A DNA stretch of 21,767 nucleotides from Deltaproteobacteria bacterium (GTDB taxonomy: Bacteria > Desulfobacterota > UBA8473). The notes beneath the pieces are model-generated. The model was not told the origin of the DNA. It did no database searches and saw only the letters and a program-made list of their open reading frames with translations. Positions 15,582-21,767 of this stretch are shown here, piece by piece; positions within the stretch are counted from its first letter, which is position 1; every line of letters begins with the position of its first letter. Location: the NCBI GenBank assembly GCA_030623035.1, contig JAUXFK010000013.1, forward strand, positions 1 to 21,767, in the 5' to 3' direction. Both the position numbers and the translations under genes were made by a program.

Positions 15582-17144
15582 GTGAACGTTGTACTGATAA
15601 CGCCAACCCCGCCTGATATAAATGCTTTTGGTATCAGGTCCATTTCTTCGGTATTGAAAAAGGCAGGATTTGCTACCCGGATTATTTTCATGCCGGGTGG
15701 GATAGAATTATTCCGTTTTGATGCGAGTTATATATACCAATATTCTAAAAAAACATTGGCTCAGATTGCCGGAATATGCAGCGATGCACATCTCATCGGA
15801 GTTTCTTTTATGAGCCAGTACTTTGACAGAGCCCTTCAGATTACAGAATACCTGAAAAGCCAATTTGATACTCCCATAATATGGGGCGGTACCCATCCCA
15901 CACATCGCTCCTTGCAGTGTTTAGAATACTGTGACATTGTATGCATTGGAGAAGGAGAGTATGCTGTCGTTGAACTCAGTGATAAAATCTTAAAAGGAGA
16001 GGATTATACGAACATAAAAAGTTGCTGGTTTAAAGTCGATGGGAAAATAAAGAAAAATGAGCAGGGGCCAATCATACAGAATCTGGATCAGATGCCTTAT
16101 GTAGACTATGATTTGGAAGATCATTATGTTTTTGAGCCAAAAAGTGAAGATATTATATGTATCGATAATGATGTGATGAAAGAACAGTTTGTAAAGATAC
16201 CTTACTTTAATAATAGAAATTTAATTACATACAGGACCATGACATCGAGGGGGTGTCCTCATAGATGCTCTTACTGTGCAAGCAGTGCAATGAAGCAGCT
16301 AAGAAGAAGAACAGTTGACAATGTTATCGATGAGCTTGAAAAAATTCTCTGTCAGTTCAGCTATATAGAGTTAATAAGTTTTTTTGATGATACCTATTTT
16401 GCAGCACCGGTTGAATACTTTGAGGAGTTTAGAGATAAGTATAAAAGAAAAATAGGGCTTCCCTTTCATGCGCAGTGCAGCCCGACAACCGTAAATAAAG
16501 AAAAGATGGATCTCCTGGTTGATGCAGGGTTATATCATACTGAAATGGGCATTCAAAGCGGCAGCGACAGGATAAAGAAAATGTATAGACGCCCTGAGTC
16601 GAATCAGAAAGTAATTGATACTGCCGGATTAATTGACGGATACAGATCAAAGATGCTTCCTCCCTATTATCATGTGATTCTGGATAACCCCTGGGAAACA
16701 AAGACCGATGTATTAGAGACATTAAGGCTTATCTTGATGCTGCCAGGAAAGTTTAAACTCTCTATTTCTTCTTTAAGTCTATTCCCAGGAACCGAGCTAA
16801 ATGAAAAAGCATGTAAAGAAGGAATCTTAAAGGATGAAATAGAGGAGGTTTGCAGGAAACCATTTACATTTCCAAAAGGAACATACTTAAACTACCTTAT
16901 CTATCTATCCGGCTTTTCAATAATTCCAAGATGGTTTTTAAGACTATTATCAAGGGACTTATTTGTGAATATTTTTCATGCCTCAAAAGAAAAAAGACTC
17001 TATGGGTTTCTCTTTTTCTTAAGCGATAAACTGCGAGTAGCAACAAGAGGGGTTAAAGCATTACTGAGGGGGGATATTGGAAGGATCACCAATTACTTTA
17101 AACGATATACATCCACACGGGGAAGGTCTTTGCATGGTCGTTAG
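15582..17144 (+). CDS. B12-binding-domain radical SAM protein B
   Basis: Second B12-type radical SAM protein, 520 residues. The N-terminal Rossmann-like part has LIGVSFMSQYFDRALQI and IWGGTHPTHRS (WGGTHP at 101-106), and DIVCIGEGEYAVVEL marks the end of that fold. The radical SAM core begins at TSRGCPHRCSYCASS with Cys225, Cys229 and Cys232. MGIQSGSDRIKKMYRR and FPGTELNEKA are typical later elements. It diverges from protein A by a longer insert before the core (about 150-215) and a basic, partly hydrophobic C-terminal tail (about 430-520) that may contact the membrane. It starts with GTG directly after the acyltransferase stop, with GAGGTG three bases before it. Its reaction cannot be inferred from sequence; methylation or chain modification of the same substrate as its neighbours is possible. 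It is the last gene of the polysaccharide locus. Confidence 0.86.
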   Translation: MNVVLITPTPPDINAFGIRSISSVLKKAGFATRIIFMPGGIELFRFDASYIYQYSKKTLAQIAGICSDAHLIGVSFMSQYFDRALQITEYLKSQFDTPIIWGGTHPTHRSLQCLEYCDIVCIGEGEYAVVELSDKILKGEDYTNIKSCWFKVDGKIKKNEQGPIIQNLDQMPYVDYDLEDHYVFEPKSEDIICIDNDVMKEQFVKIPYFNNRNLITYRTMTSRGCPHRCSYCASSAMKQLRRRTVDNVIDELEKILCQFSYIELISFFDDTYFAAPVEYFEEFRDKYKRKIGLPFHAQCSPTTVNKEKMDLLVDAGLYHTEMGIQSGSDRIKKMYRRPESNQKVIDTAGLIDGYRSKMLPPYYHVILDNPWETKTDVLETLRLILMLPGKFKLSISSLSLFPGTELNEKACKEGILKDEIEEVCRKPFTFPKGTYLNYLIYLSGFSIIPRWFLRLLSRDLFVNIFHASKEKRLYGFLFFLSDKLRVATRGVKALLRGDIGRITNYFKRYTSTRGRSLHGR

Positions 17145-17207
17145 ATAAGTAAAGAGTATTGATCAATTAGGGGCAAACCGATCTGACTTTGGTATTTAAC
17201 TTATGTT

Positions 17208-17221
17208 ATTGTTATAACAAT
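17208..17221. promoter_or_regulatory. 14-base palindrome ATTGTTATAACAAT, possible operator
   Basis: A perfect palindrome in the 162-base gap between the last locus gene and a truncated PIN remnant. TTGTTA (17209-17214) and TATTAT (17233-17238), 18 bases apart, could form a weak promoter with the palindrome over its -35 box. This would suit an autoregulated toxin-antitoxin operon now lost. AT-rich sequence makes such matches common, so confidence is low. Confidence 0.25.
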
Positions 17222-17306
17222 GTCATTGACTATATTATATGCAACAATAAAAACAGAAATATTGCAGCAAAAACAATTTCAAAATTGAGGTCAATATTAA
17301 CTAGTC

Positions 17307-17546
17307 TTGCCATTTACAGATAAAGAGATTGGAGAGTCCTTAAATTCCAACATGAAAGATTTCGAGGATGGTATTCAATATTTTATTACAATTAATAATG
17401 GATTAGATACAATAATTACAAGAAATATTACAGATTACAAAAATGTAGATATTAATGTTTTTATGCCCAAAGATTTTTTAAATCTAGAAAAAATAAAAAA
17501 AATCGTTGACTCAAAACAGCATAAGAATGAGACTATAACCCCATAG
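17307..17546 (+). pseudogene. Truncated PIN-domain (VapC-type) ribonuclease, C-terminal remnant
   Basis: The readable frame (about 79 residues) matches the C-terminal half of a PIN-domain toxin. MKDFEDGIQYF, then GLDTIITRNITDYKN, and VFMPKDFL follow the family pattern DFEDAIQ...D.IITRN..DF....P.EFL. The N-terminal half, with the first catalytic Asp (typically in an IDTNV-like motif) and the middle helices, is absent. In-frame stops TAA (17298-17300) and TGA (17286-17288) lie just upstream, and I found no continuation in the other frames. The only possible start is a TTG without a Shine-Dalgarno. A full PIN protein is about 130-140 residues, so the nuclease should be inactive. No antitoxin gene is recognisable nearby. 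It marks a break between the polysaccharide locus and the downstream genes. Confidence 0.65.
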
Positions 17547-17620
17547 ATTGTGAAAGTGTAGAGGATGACTGGAAAATTCGAAATAATGTTTATCAGGTCT
17601 TAGCGTACTCAAGACACGGA

Positions 17621-19111
17621 TCACATCTCCCTCAACTTCTCCAAAATTCTCACAGTGCTCAATGTATCAAGCTTGCAATACTCAAGAAGTGCGGTGCGTA
17701 TCCTCTCTGTTTCCACAGGGTCTTTCGTTTCCCACAGTCGCAGATAAGCCATCGATGCCATCCCTCCATCACTTATTTCCAGCCCATCATATCCCAGTTC
17801 CGGCACCAATGCAGGAAGAACACCCTTTAATGAAAATGAACCTGCCATCTCCCAGTGGTATACATATTTTCTTCTAAATGGGATCATCAAATCCCTTAAG
17901 TTGGCAATAATGCTGTTGATCTGGTCCGCATACTCTGGAAACCATCCCTTTAGACAATTCAATATTCTTGCCTCAAAAGATTTATTATACGCAACCACAC
18001 AGGCATTTCCAGGTATTTCTCCCAGGAGTTTCTCTATAAGTTCCCTTCTTGGGTCAGAGTGTGCAGGAGCCAGATATTCATAATGCCGAATTTCTGTCCT
18101 CTCTCTTTTCTGATAGTGTAGTGAATACTGAAAGGGAACCTGCTGATAAGGGCTTACCCCGTCAAACATCGGGATAGGAGCCATAAATATAGTCTCAAAA
18201 TCCAGGAAATAAATCGGATACCAGAGGGTGTCTAGAAACTCCTTTACGCCTTCTTTATTGGTAATATTTTTCTTATAAAGCGTTCCTTCCAGTTGAATTT
18301 TCTGGTTCCTGGGCAAAATTTCTACAGGGACATCTTCCAGACGGATTATCCCCTTTCTGTAAAGCTCAAACTGATCCGGCCCCTTGTCTCTTAGACTGAA
18401 AATCGAATCCTCCGGTATATGCTGCCAGCAATGGCCGTGAAAGTCGCAAACATAAGGCTTTGAACAGTACTTACCAATATCAATATCCGGCTCCTCACCC
18501 TTCAGTATGTCTCTCATCTTTCTAATCCCATCCTCAACAAATTCCTGCTTTTCAACGATTGTATCTGTAAGGTCTTTTTTTGTGAAGAGCTTATCAACCT
18601 CTATTTCCCCATGTCGTACATAAGCGGCATTTATATGCACAAGAAATGCCTTTGAAACATGTAGACCGAAGCCCTTTAGAACGTAATACTGGATTGCCAC
18701 ATCTTCATAGTGAAAATTATACTCTTTAACATTGGTTGATTGCTTTACCTCATAGATTTCCCACCCCTGTTCTCCTTTGTGAAGGATATCGACCTTTACA
18801 AAAATATCGTCGTATTTGAAGGCAGGTTCGTATATTGTCTCGGTTCCCCTTTCAAGCTCCTTTGCAGTTCGGTCAAGCTGGTCGGAAAGGGATAGATCAT
18901 CATAAGTGATCTCCACACCGTTGGGAAAAAGCTTTTGGGCATATATACCTACAGCTCTTCCACTTTGAAAAGTTGCTTCCTGCATCTCTGTTGTTTCATC
19001 CTTCAGTTCAGGGTGGTATTTATGAAGATACAGAGACTTATGGCACTGAAGCCCCTTGATAAATAGGGATTTACTGAGATAGGTAGTAGCCTTTTTGTTC
19101 AATGTAGACAT
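17621..19111 (-). CDS. DUF2779 protein: Cas4-like Fe-S nuclease joined to a DEDD-type exonuclease domain
   Basis: A 496-residue predicted DNA- or RNA-processing nuclease. The N-terminal half has the PD-(D/E)XK core Asp108 (VKVDIL), Glu121 and Lys123 (YEVKQ). A cysteine pattern of the Cas4/AddB kind flanks it: Cys23 near the N-terminus, then Cys216, Cys222 and Cys228 (CSKPYVCDFHGHCW), suggesting a 4Fe-4S cluster that staples the fold. The C-terminal part carries an RNase H-like exonuclease pattern: Asp304 and Glu306 (FLDFETIF), AYNKSFEARIL, and Asp482 (YCKLDTLST). This matches the DUF2779 family as I know it; its cellular role is not established to my knowledge. No CRISPR array or other cas gene is in the window. 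The start is well supported: AGGAGG lies four bases before the ATG (complement of 19117-19122). It is divergent from the VWA gene. Confidence 0.85.
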   Translation of the reverse strand: MSTLNKKATTYLSKSLFIKGLQCHKSLYLHKYHPELKDETTEMQEATFQSGRAVGIYAQKLFPNGVEITYDDLSLSDQLDRTAKELERGTETIYEPAFKYDDIFVKVDILHKGEQGWEIYEVKQSTNVKEYNFHYEDVAIQYYVLKGFGLHVSKAFLVHINAAYVRHGEIEVDKLFTKKDLTDTIVEKQEFVEDGIRKMRDILKGEEPDIDIGKYCSKPYVCDFHGHCWQHIPEDSIFSLRDKGPDQFELYRKGIIRLEDVPVEILPRNQKIQLEGTLYKKNITNKEGVKEFLDTLWYPIYFLDFETIFMAPIPMFDGVSPYQQVPFQYSLHYQKRERTEIRHYEYLAPAHSDPRRELIEKLLGEIPGNACVVAYNKSFEARILNCLKGWFPEYADQINSIIANLRDLMIPFRRKYVYHWEMAGSFSLKGVLPALVPELGYDGLEISDGGMASMAYLRLWETKDPVETERIRTALLEYCKLDTLSTVRILEKLREM

Positions 19112-19142
19112 TTTAACCTCCTAACCGTTCTTTCCTTCAAGA

Positions 19143-19169
19143 CCGGACAGTCACAGACCGCTTGTCCGG
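19143..19169. promoter_or_regulatory. Inverted repeat CCGGACA-N13-TGTCCGG upstream of the DUF2779 gene
   Basis: Two perfect 7-base arms (19143-19149 and 19163-19169) with a 13-base spacer, GC-rich in an AT-rich gap. They lie about 30-60 bases upstream of the DUF2779 start codon. This could be an operator for a dimeric regulator or an RNA hairpin in the 5' leader. It is not followed by a T-run on either strand, so a terminator is unlikely. Confidence 0.4.
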
Positions 19170-19407
19170 GTATCATATGAAATTGCCTTTCTTTATCAAA
19201 ACCTTCAAAGTGATCTCTGTGCATTTCCTTATAAAACTCTCTTTATCTTACGAACCCTATAACGCCTGTCTGAACATAGGTCATTCTATCAGACCTTTTC
19301 TCCAAACAAAACAGGAAAATTCTCCATATTCTTGAGTCTTTTGATCGCATTAGGAACATGGAAACTAACTAGCTGCAAACAATTTTTTTAATTAGTATTA
19401 CACAGGC

Positions 19408-19436
19408 TTGACATGAGTCTCTCTTTTTTTTATACT
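19408..19436 (+). promoter_or_regulatory. Sigma-70-type promoter for the VWA gene
   Basis: TTGACA at 19408-19413 is a perfect -35 box. After a 17-base spacer, TATACT at 19431-19436 is a five-of-six match to the -10 consensus. The expected start of transcription is near 19443, giving a leader of about 78 bases before the ATG at 19521. It is the clearest promoter in the window. Confidence 0.75.
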
Positions 19437-19520
19437 GATAATGTTTAAAGGTAATTCTTGTCAGAACAAAGGATACCTTGGAGTTATTATTATTTACAAT
19501 AACTGCACGGAGGTAGGACA

Positions 19521-21284
19521 ATGAGTTTCAACCTGGATGATGGTAGCGGGCTTACAGAGGGTGATTTGGCTTACAGAATACATGAAGAGGCATACTCTAT
19601 GTACTGGCGAAAGAATATTTCCCATATTGAAACCAATGAACTGGCCCTGTCCTTGAGAGCCCTTCGCAAGGTAGCAGCACATATAGGAACCAATGTTAAA
19701 CCTATTTTATGGACAGGTATGTCTGCTATACCGAACAACTCAATCCTCCTTGATCCCGGTGAAATCAGAGGAACATACCCCATTCCATTTAAAAAGATGG
19801 ATTTACTGATAGCACAGGTTGTTCGAGAGTCCTTTTGTTGTATTGAATGGGGGGACTGGGTAAAAGAACAGGTTGAACAAAAGGCATCGCTTTCAGATGA
19901 GAAACTGAAAGATTTTCTAAGCGGTTTTCTTACTGCTGCTGAAGATATCTACATAGACCAAATGGTCAGACACAGTGTCTGGTCTCTTTACCTCTCAAGT
20001 TATTGGGAATCAATGATCCGGGAAAAGCGAAGAGACCCTTCACTCCCGCCAGGTCCTTCAAGCCTGGCAAATATATGGAGGAGCAAAGTTTTTTTAGGAA
20101 ACCTGCCGCCGAATAACCTCCATCCATACCATGAGAAACCATTGCGAATATTGTTTGATTATGATAATGCCATAAAGGAGTTGATAGGGTTGCCCACACT
20201 CTCTGAAAGGAGAAACAGGAGGGTTGACCTCTATCTTGAGATCTGGAACCTTATCTATCCTGTTCTTCTGGAATGGGAGGAGGTTGAGCCATCTCCTGAC
20301 GGGGTGCCTATCCAGGATGAAGCAGGCCCTAAGGTCGAAACACCCGAGGCAAAAGAAGATGAACAACGAGAAGAAAAAAAGGAGGATGAGCAGGAAGAAG
20401 ATTCGCAGGGGCTCGATGAGGATCTTGCCGATAAGATCAACTTTGAGCTCGATGAAGGAGAGGCCGATCTGACCAAGCATATTTCGATCGCTGTTGAAGA
20501 TCCTGAGGCAAAACAGATGGAAACGATCTTTTCACGTGCGGTTGCCAAATGTAATGTAGACCCTGATCCAAAACAGGCAGAACGTTTAAAGAAGATATTT
20601 AAGAAACAGATGAGCCTTATAAGGGTAATGAAGAAGAAACGCTTTCGAAGAGGCGTGGATATGGGAAAGATAGATGCAAGAAGACTCTACCGCGTCCCCC
20701 TGGATGGGAAGATATTCAAAGTGAAGGATATCTCAGATTATGACTACTCATGGAGTATCAGTATTGTGGCAGATGCCTCAGCCTCAATGGGAGGAAAAGA
20801 TGAACTCTATAAACCCTGGACAGTAGCAGAGCAGACGTTTGTCTCCCTTACCGAAGCAGCCAAGGGCTTCATTAATCAGGTAGAGGTTTTTGGCTATCAA
20901 GAACAGAGCGGCAGATGTAATTTGGTCCGTTTATATCAGAGAGGCAAACTGTACACTGTATATCCCACAGGGAGAACCCCATCAGGCCAGGCAATAATGG
21001 GTGCTGCCTATTTAATGAGAAAGGACAACAGAAGAAAGTTAATCATTCATATTACAGATGGGGCTGCAAATTGCGGGCTTAATGTGCTTGATGCGATTAA
21101 GTACTGTCACAAGTGCAGTATAGACCTTGTCACTATCGGTTGCGGCTGCAGCCTTCAGACAGAGCAGTTTCTAATGGAGCGATATCCAAAAGGCACGGTC
21201 TATTTAATGGACGATATTCGAGGCCTGTCAGCAGGTCTGGAAAGATTATTCAAGAAGAAACTTCTGAGGGCCAGGTTCAATTAA
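19521..21284 (+). CDS. CobT-like VWA-domain protein with acidic linker
   Basis: A 587-residue protein with a von Willebrand factor A domain at its C-terminus. The metal-ion-dependent adhesion site is complete: Asp418, Ser420 and Ser422 (ADASASMGG), a Thr in TGRTPSGQA (Thr486), and Asp513 (ITDGAAN). A helical N-terminal half of unknown fold (about 1-260) is followed by a Glu/Asp/Lys-rich linker (about 265-325) with a long acidic run, then a basic stretch (KKKRFRRGVDMGK) leading into the VWA domain. This layout resembles CobT and related VWA partners of MoxR-type AAA+ ATPases in metal chelation or complex activation. No such ATPase is in the window, so a partner should lie elsewhere. The start is well supported by GGAGGT (19509-19514), six bases before the ATG, and by a strong promoter. 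There is no signal peptide, so it is probably cytoplasmic. The target is unknown. Confidence 0.82.
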   Translation: MSFNLDDGSGLTEGDLAYRIHEEAYSMYWRKNISHIETNELALSLRALRKVAAHIGTNVKPILWTGMSAIPNNSILLDPGEIRGTYPIPFKKMDLLIAQVVRESFCCIEWGDWVKEQVEQKASLSDEKLKDFLSGFLTAAEDIYIDQMVRHSVWSLYLSSYWESMIREKRRDPSLPPGPSSLANIWRSKVFLGNLPPNNLHPYHEKPLRILFDYDNAIKELIGLPTLSERRNRRVDLYLEIWNLIYPVLLEWEEVEPSPDGVPIQDEAGPKVETPEAKEDEQREEKKEDEQEEDSQGLDEDLADKINFELDEGEADLTKHISIAVEDPEAKQMETIFSRAVAKCNVDPDPKQAERLKKIFKKQMSLIRVMKKKRFRRGVDMGKIDARRLYRVPLDGKIFKVKDISDYDYSWSISIVADASASMGGKDELYKPWTVAEQTFVSLTEAAKGFINQVEVFGYQEQSGRCNLVRLYQRGKLYTVYPTGRTPSGQAIMGAAYLMRKDNRRKLIIHITDGAANCGLNVLDAIKYCHKCSIDLVTIGCGCSLQTEQFLMERYPKGTVYLMDDIRGLSAGLERLFKKKLLRARFN

Positions 21285-21475
21285 GCATTATCACTTGGTT
21301 CCGGCTCATATGCAAGCCTTCCGTATACACTTTCATAAGACTTGCAAAAGGGGCATACCTTTCTGTCAACGTTTTTGACAAACCAATAACATACACCCTC
21401 TTGTTTTTTTCTTGCTGTTTTGCAGACAGGACACAGGTTTTTACAGACATCTGCTGCATTTTCTTTTATTGACAT
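21281..21475 (-). CDS. Small cysteine-rich (zinc-ribbon-like) protein
   Basis: A 64-residue protein with cysteines at 11, 15, 18, 29, 41 and 44, including two CPxC pairs (CPVC and CPFC) about 26 residues apart. These could form a zinc ribbon or a small metal site. The gene is supported by a purine-rich GAGAGGGG on the minus strand, five bases before the ATG. Its stop codon overlaps the convergent VWA gene's stop region (21281-21284), so the two are tightly packed tail to tail. It matches no named family that I can place. Possible roles are a nucleic-acid-binding or protein-binding zinc protein. The reverse-complement frame on the + strand is open too but has no start signal. Confidence 0.6.
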   Translation of the reverse strand: MSIKENAADVCKNLCPVCKTARKKQEGVCYWFVKNVDRKVCPFCKSYESVYGRLAYEPEPSDNA

Positions 21476-21767
21476 GTTATCCCCTCTCCATTAAAAAAGG
21501 TTGAGTTAACTGAGGCCTTTAAAAGACTTATTTTTTAATGATTATAAAGATATCTCTGAGCACTAACCAATTGAAATTAAAGGATTTAATAAAATCAAAG
21601 AAAAAGAGCGATTGCCAATTCTAGGAAAATCTATGCCCTTTCTAACTGTCAAATCTGTAACCTACCATAAACAGGGAGTTTATTCTTTAGAGTTAACTTT
21701 ATAATCATCTATTTTTTTGAAAAAGTCCTGGTGAGCGAATTTATAAATAAGTCGTAACTGTTTAGCC
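21476..21767. other. AT-rich right edge without a confident gene
   Basis: No gene is supported. A + strand frame is open from 21567 to the TAA at 21702-21704 (45 codons). Its reading (PIEIKGFNKIKEKE at the start, VTYHKQGVYSLEL near the end) looks protein-like. Its only ATG (21633, with AGGAAA upstream) would give just 23 residues. A decayed gene end or chance are both possible. No tRNA, terminator or repeat is evident. Confidence 0.4.

Larger units (their letters stand above)
19112..19520. other. Divergent intergenic region with control elements
   Basis: A 409-base gap between the divergently transcribed DUF2779 and VWA genes. It contains the DUF2779 Shine-Dalgarno, an inverted repeat at 19143-19169, a strong + strand promoter at 19408-19436, and the VWA leader. 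The leader can form two short stems: AAGGTA/TACCTT (19448-19453 with 19474-19479) enclosing TTCT/AGAA, and GTTATT/AATAAC (19483-19488 with 19498-19503). I see no gene here and no clear minus-strand promoter. Confidence 0.6.

Noticed and set aside
11617..17144. Phosphonate biosynthesis cluster (AP-family hydrolase plus B12 radical SAM methylase)
   Set aside because: There is no PEP mutase or phosphonopyruvate decarboxylase, and the neighbours are polysaccharide genes.
17597..17615. GTCTTAG/CT-C-AAGAC hairpin as a terminator after the DUF2779 gene
   Set aside because: The stem is short with a bulge and there is no T-run on either strand.
17621..19111. DUF2779 protein as a CRISPR Cas4 adaptation protein
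   Set aside because: No CRISPR repeats, cas1 or cas2 are present, and the extra exonuclease domain and length fit DUF2779 better.

Overview
The window comes from an AT-rich, Gram-negative-type bacterium. An outer-membrane polysaccharide export lipoprotein and an inner-membrane Wzz/tyrosine-kinase protein imply a two-membrane envelope. The short dispersed repeat at the left edge and the gene mix (membrane phosphodiesterases, B12-type radical SAM proteins, a DUF2779 nuclease) resemble what is seen in environmental anaerobes such as Planctomycetota (anammox group), Nitrospirota or Desulfobacterota. The sequence alone does not fix the phylum.

Region 1 (about 200-17150, all + strand) is one exopolysaccharide or envelope-glycan locus of eleven genes. 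In order: Wza-like export lipoprotein; Wzz/BY-kinase co-polymerase; secreted or anchored clan GH-A glycosidase with two small beta domains; Wzy/WaaL-type polymerase or ligase; LpxL-like acyltransferase A; membrane-anchored alkaline-phosphatase-superfamily enzyme A; Wzx-type flippase; soluble AP-superfamily enzyme B; radical SAM/B12-binding protein A; LpxL-like acyltransferase B; radical SAM/B12-binding protein B. Several joints are tight (11-base overlap, abutting stop/start, gaps of 15-70 bases), so it is probably one or a few operons. The first four genes plus the flippase are standard Wzx/Wzy machinery. The other six form a doubled set (two acyltransferases, two phosphodiesterase-type enzymes, two radical SAM enzymes) that is not part of any classic capsule pathway. 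There is no glycosyltransferase or sugar-nucleotide gene in the window. I propose that the doubled set modifies the glycan or its lipid carrier; this is the best candidate for an undescribed system.

Region 2 (17145-17620) is a break in the locus: a 14-base palindrome, a truncated PIN-domain (VapC-type) toxin remnant, and no other gene.

Region 3 (17621-21475) is unrelated housekeeping or accessory content. A minus-strand DUF2779 protein combines a Cas4-like Fe-S PD-(D/E)XK nuclease with a DEDD-type exonuclease fold. A divergent CobT-like VWA protein has a near-consensus sigma-70 promoter. A small cysteine-rich protein converges on the VWA gene and overlaps its stop codon. The last 290 bases hold no confident gene.
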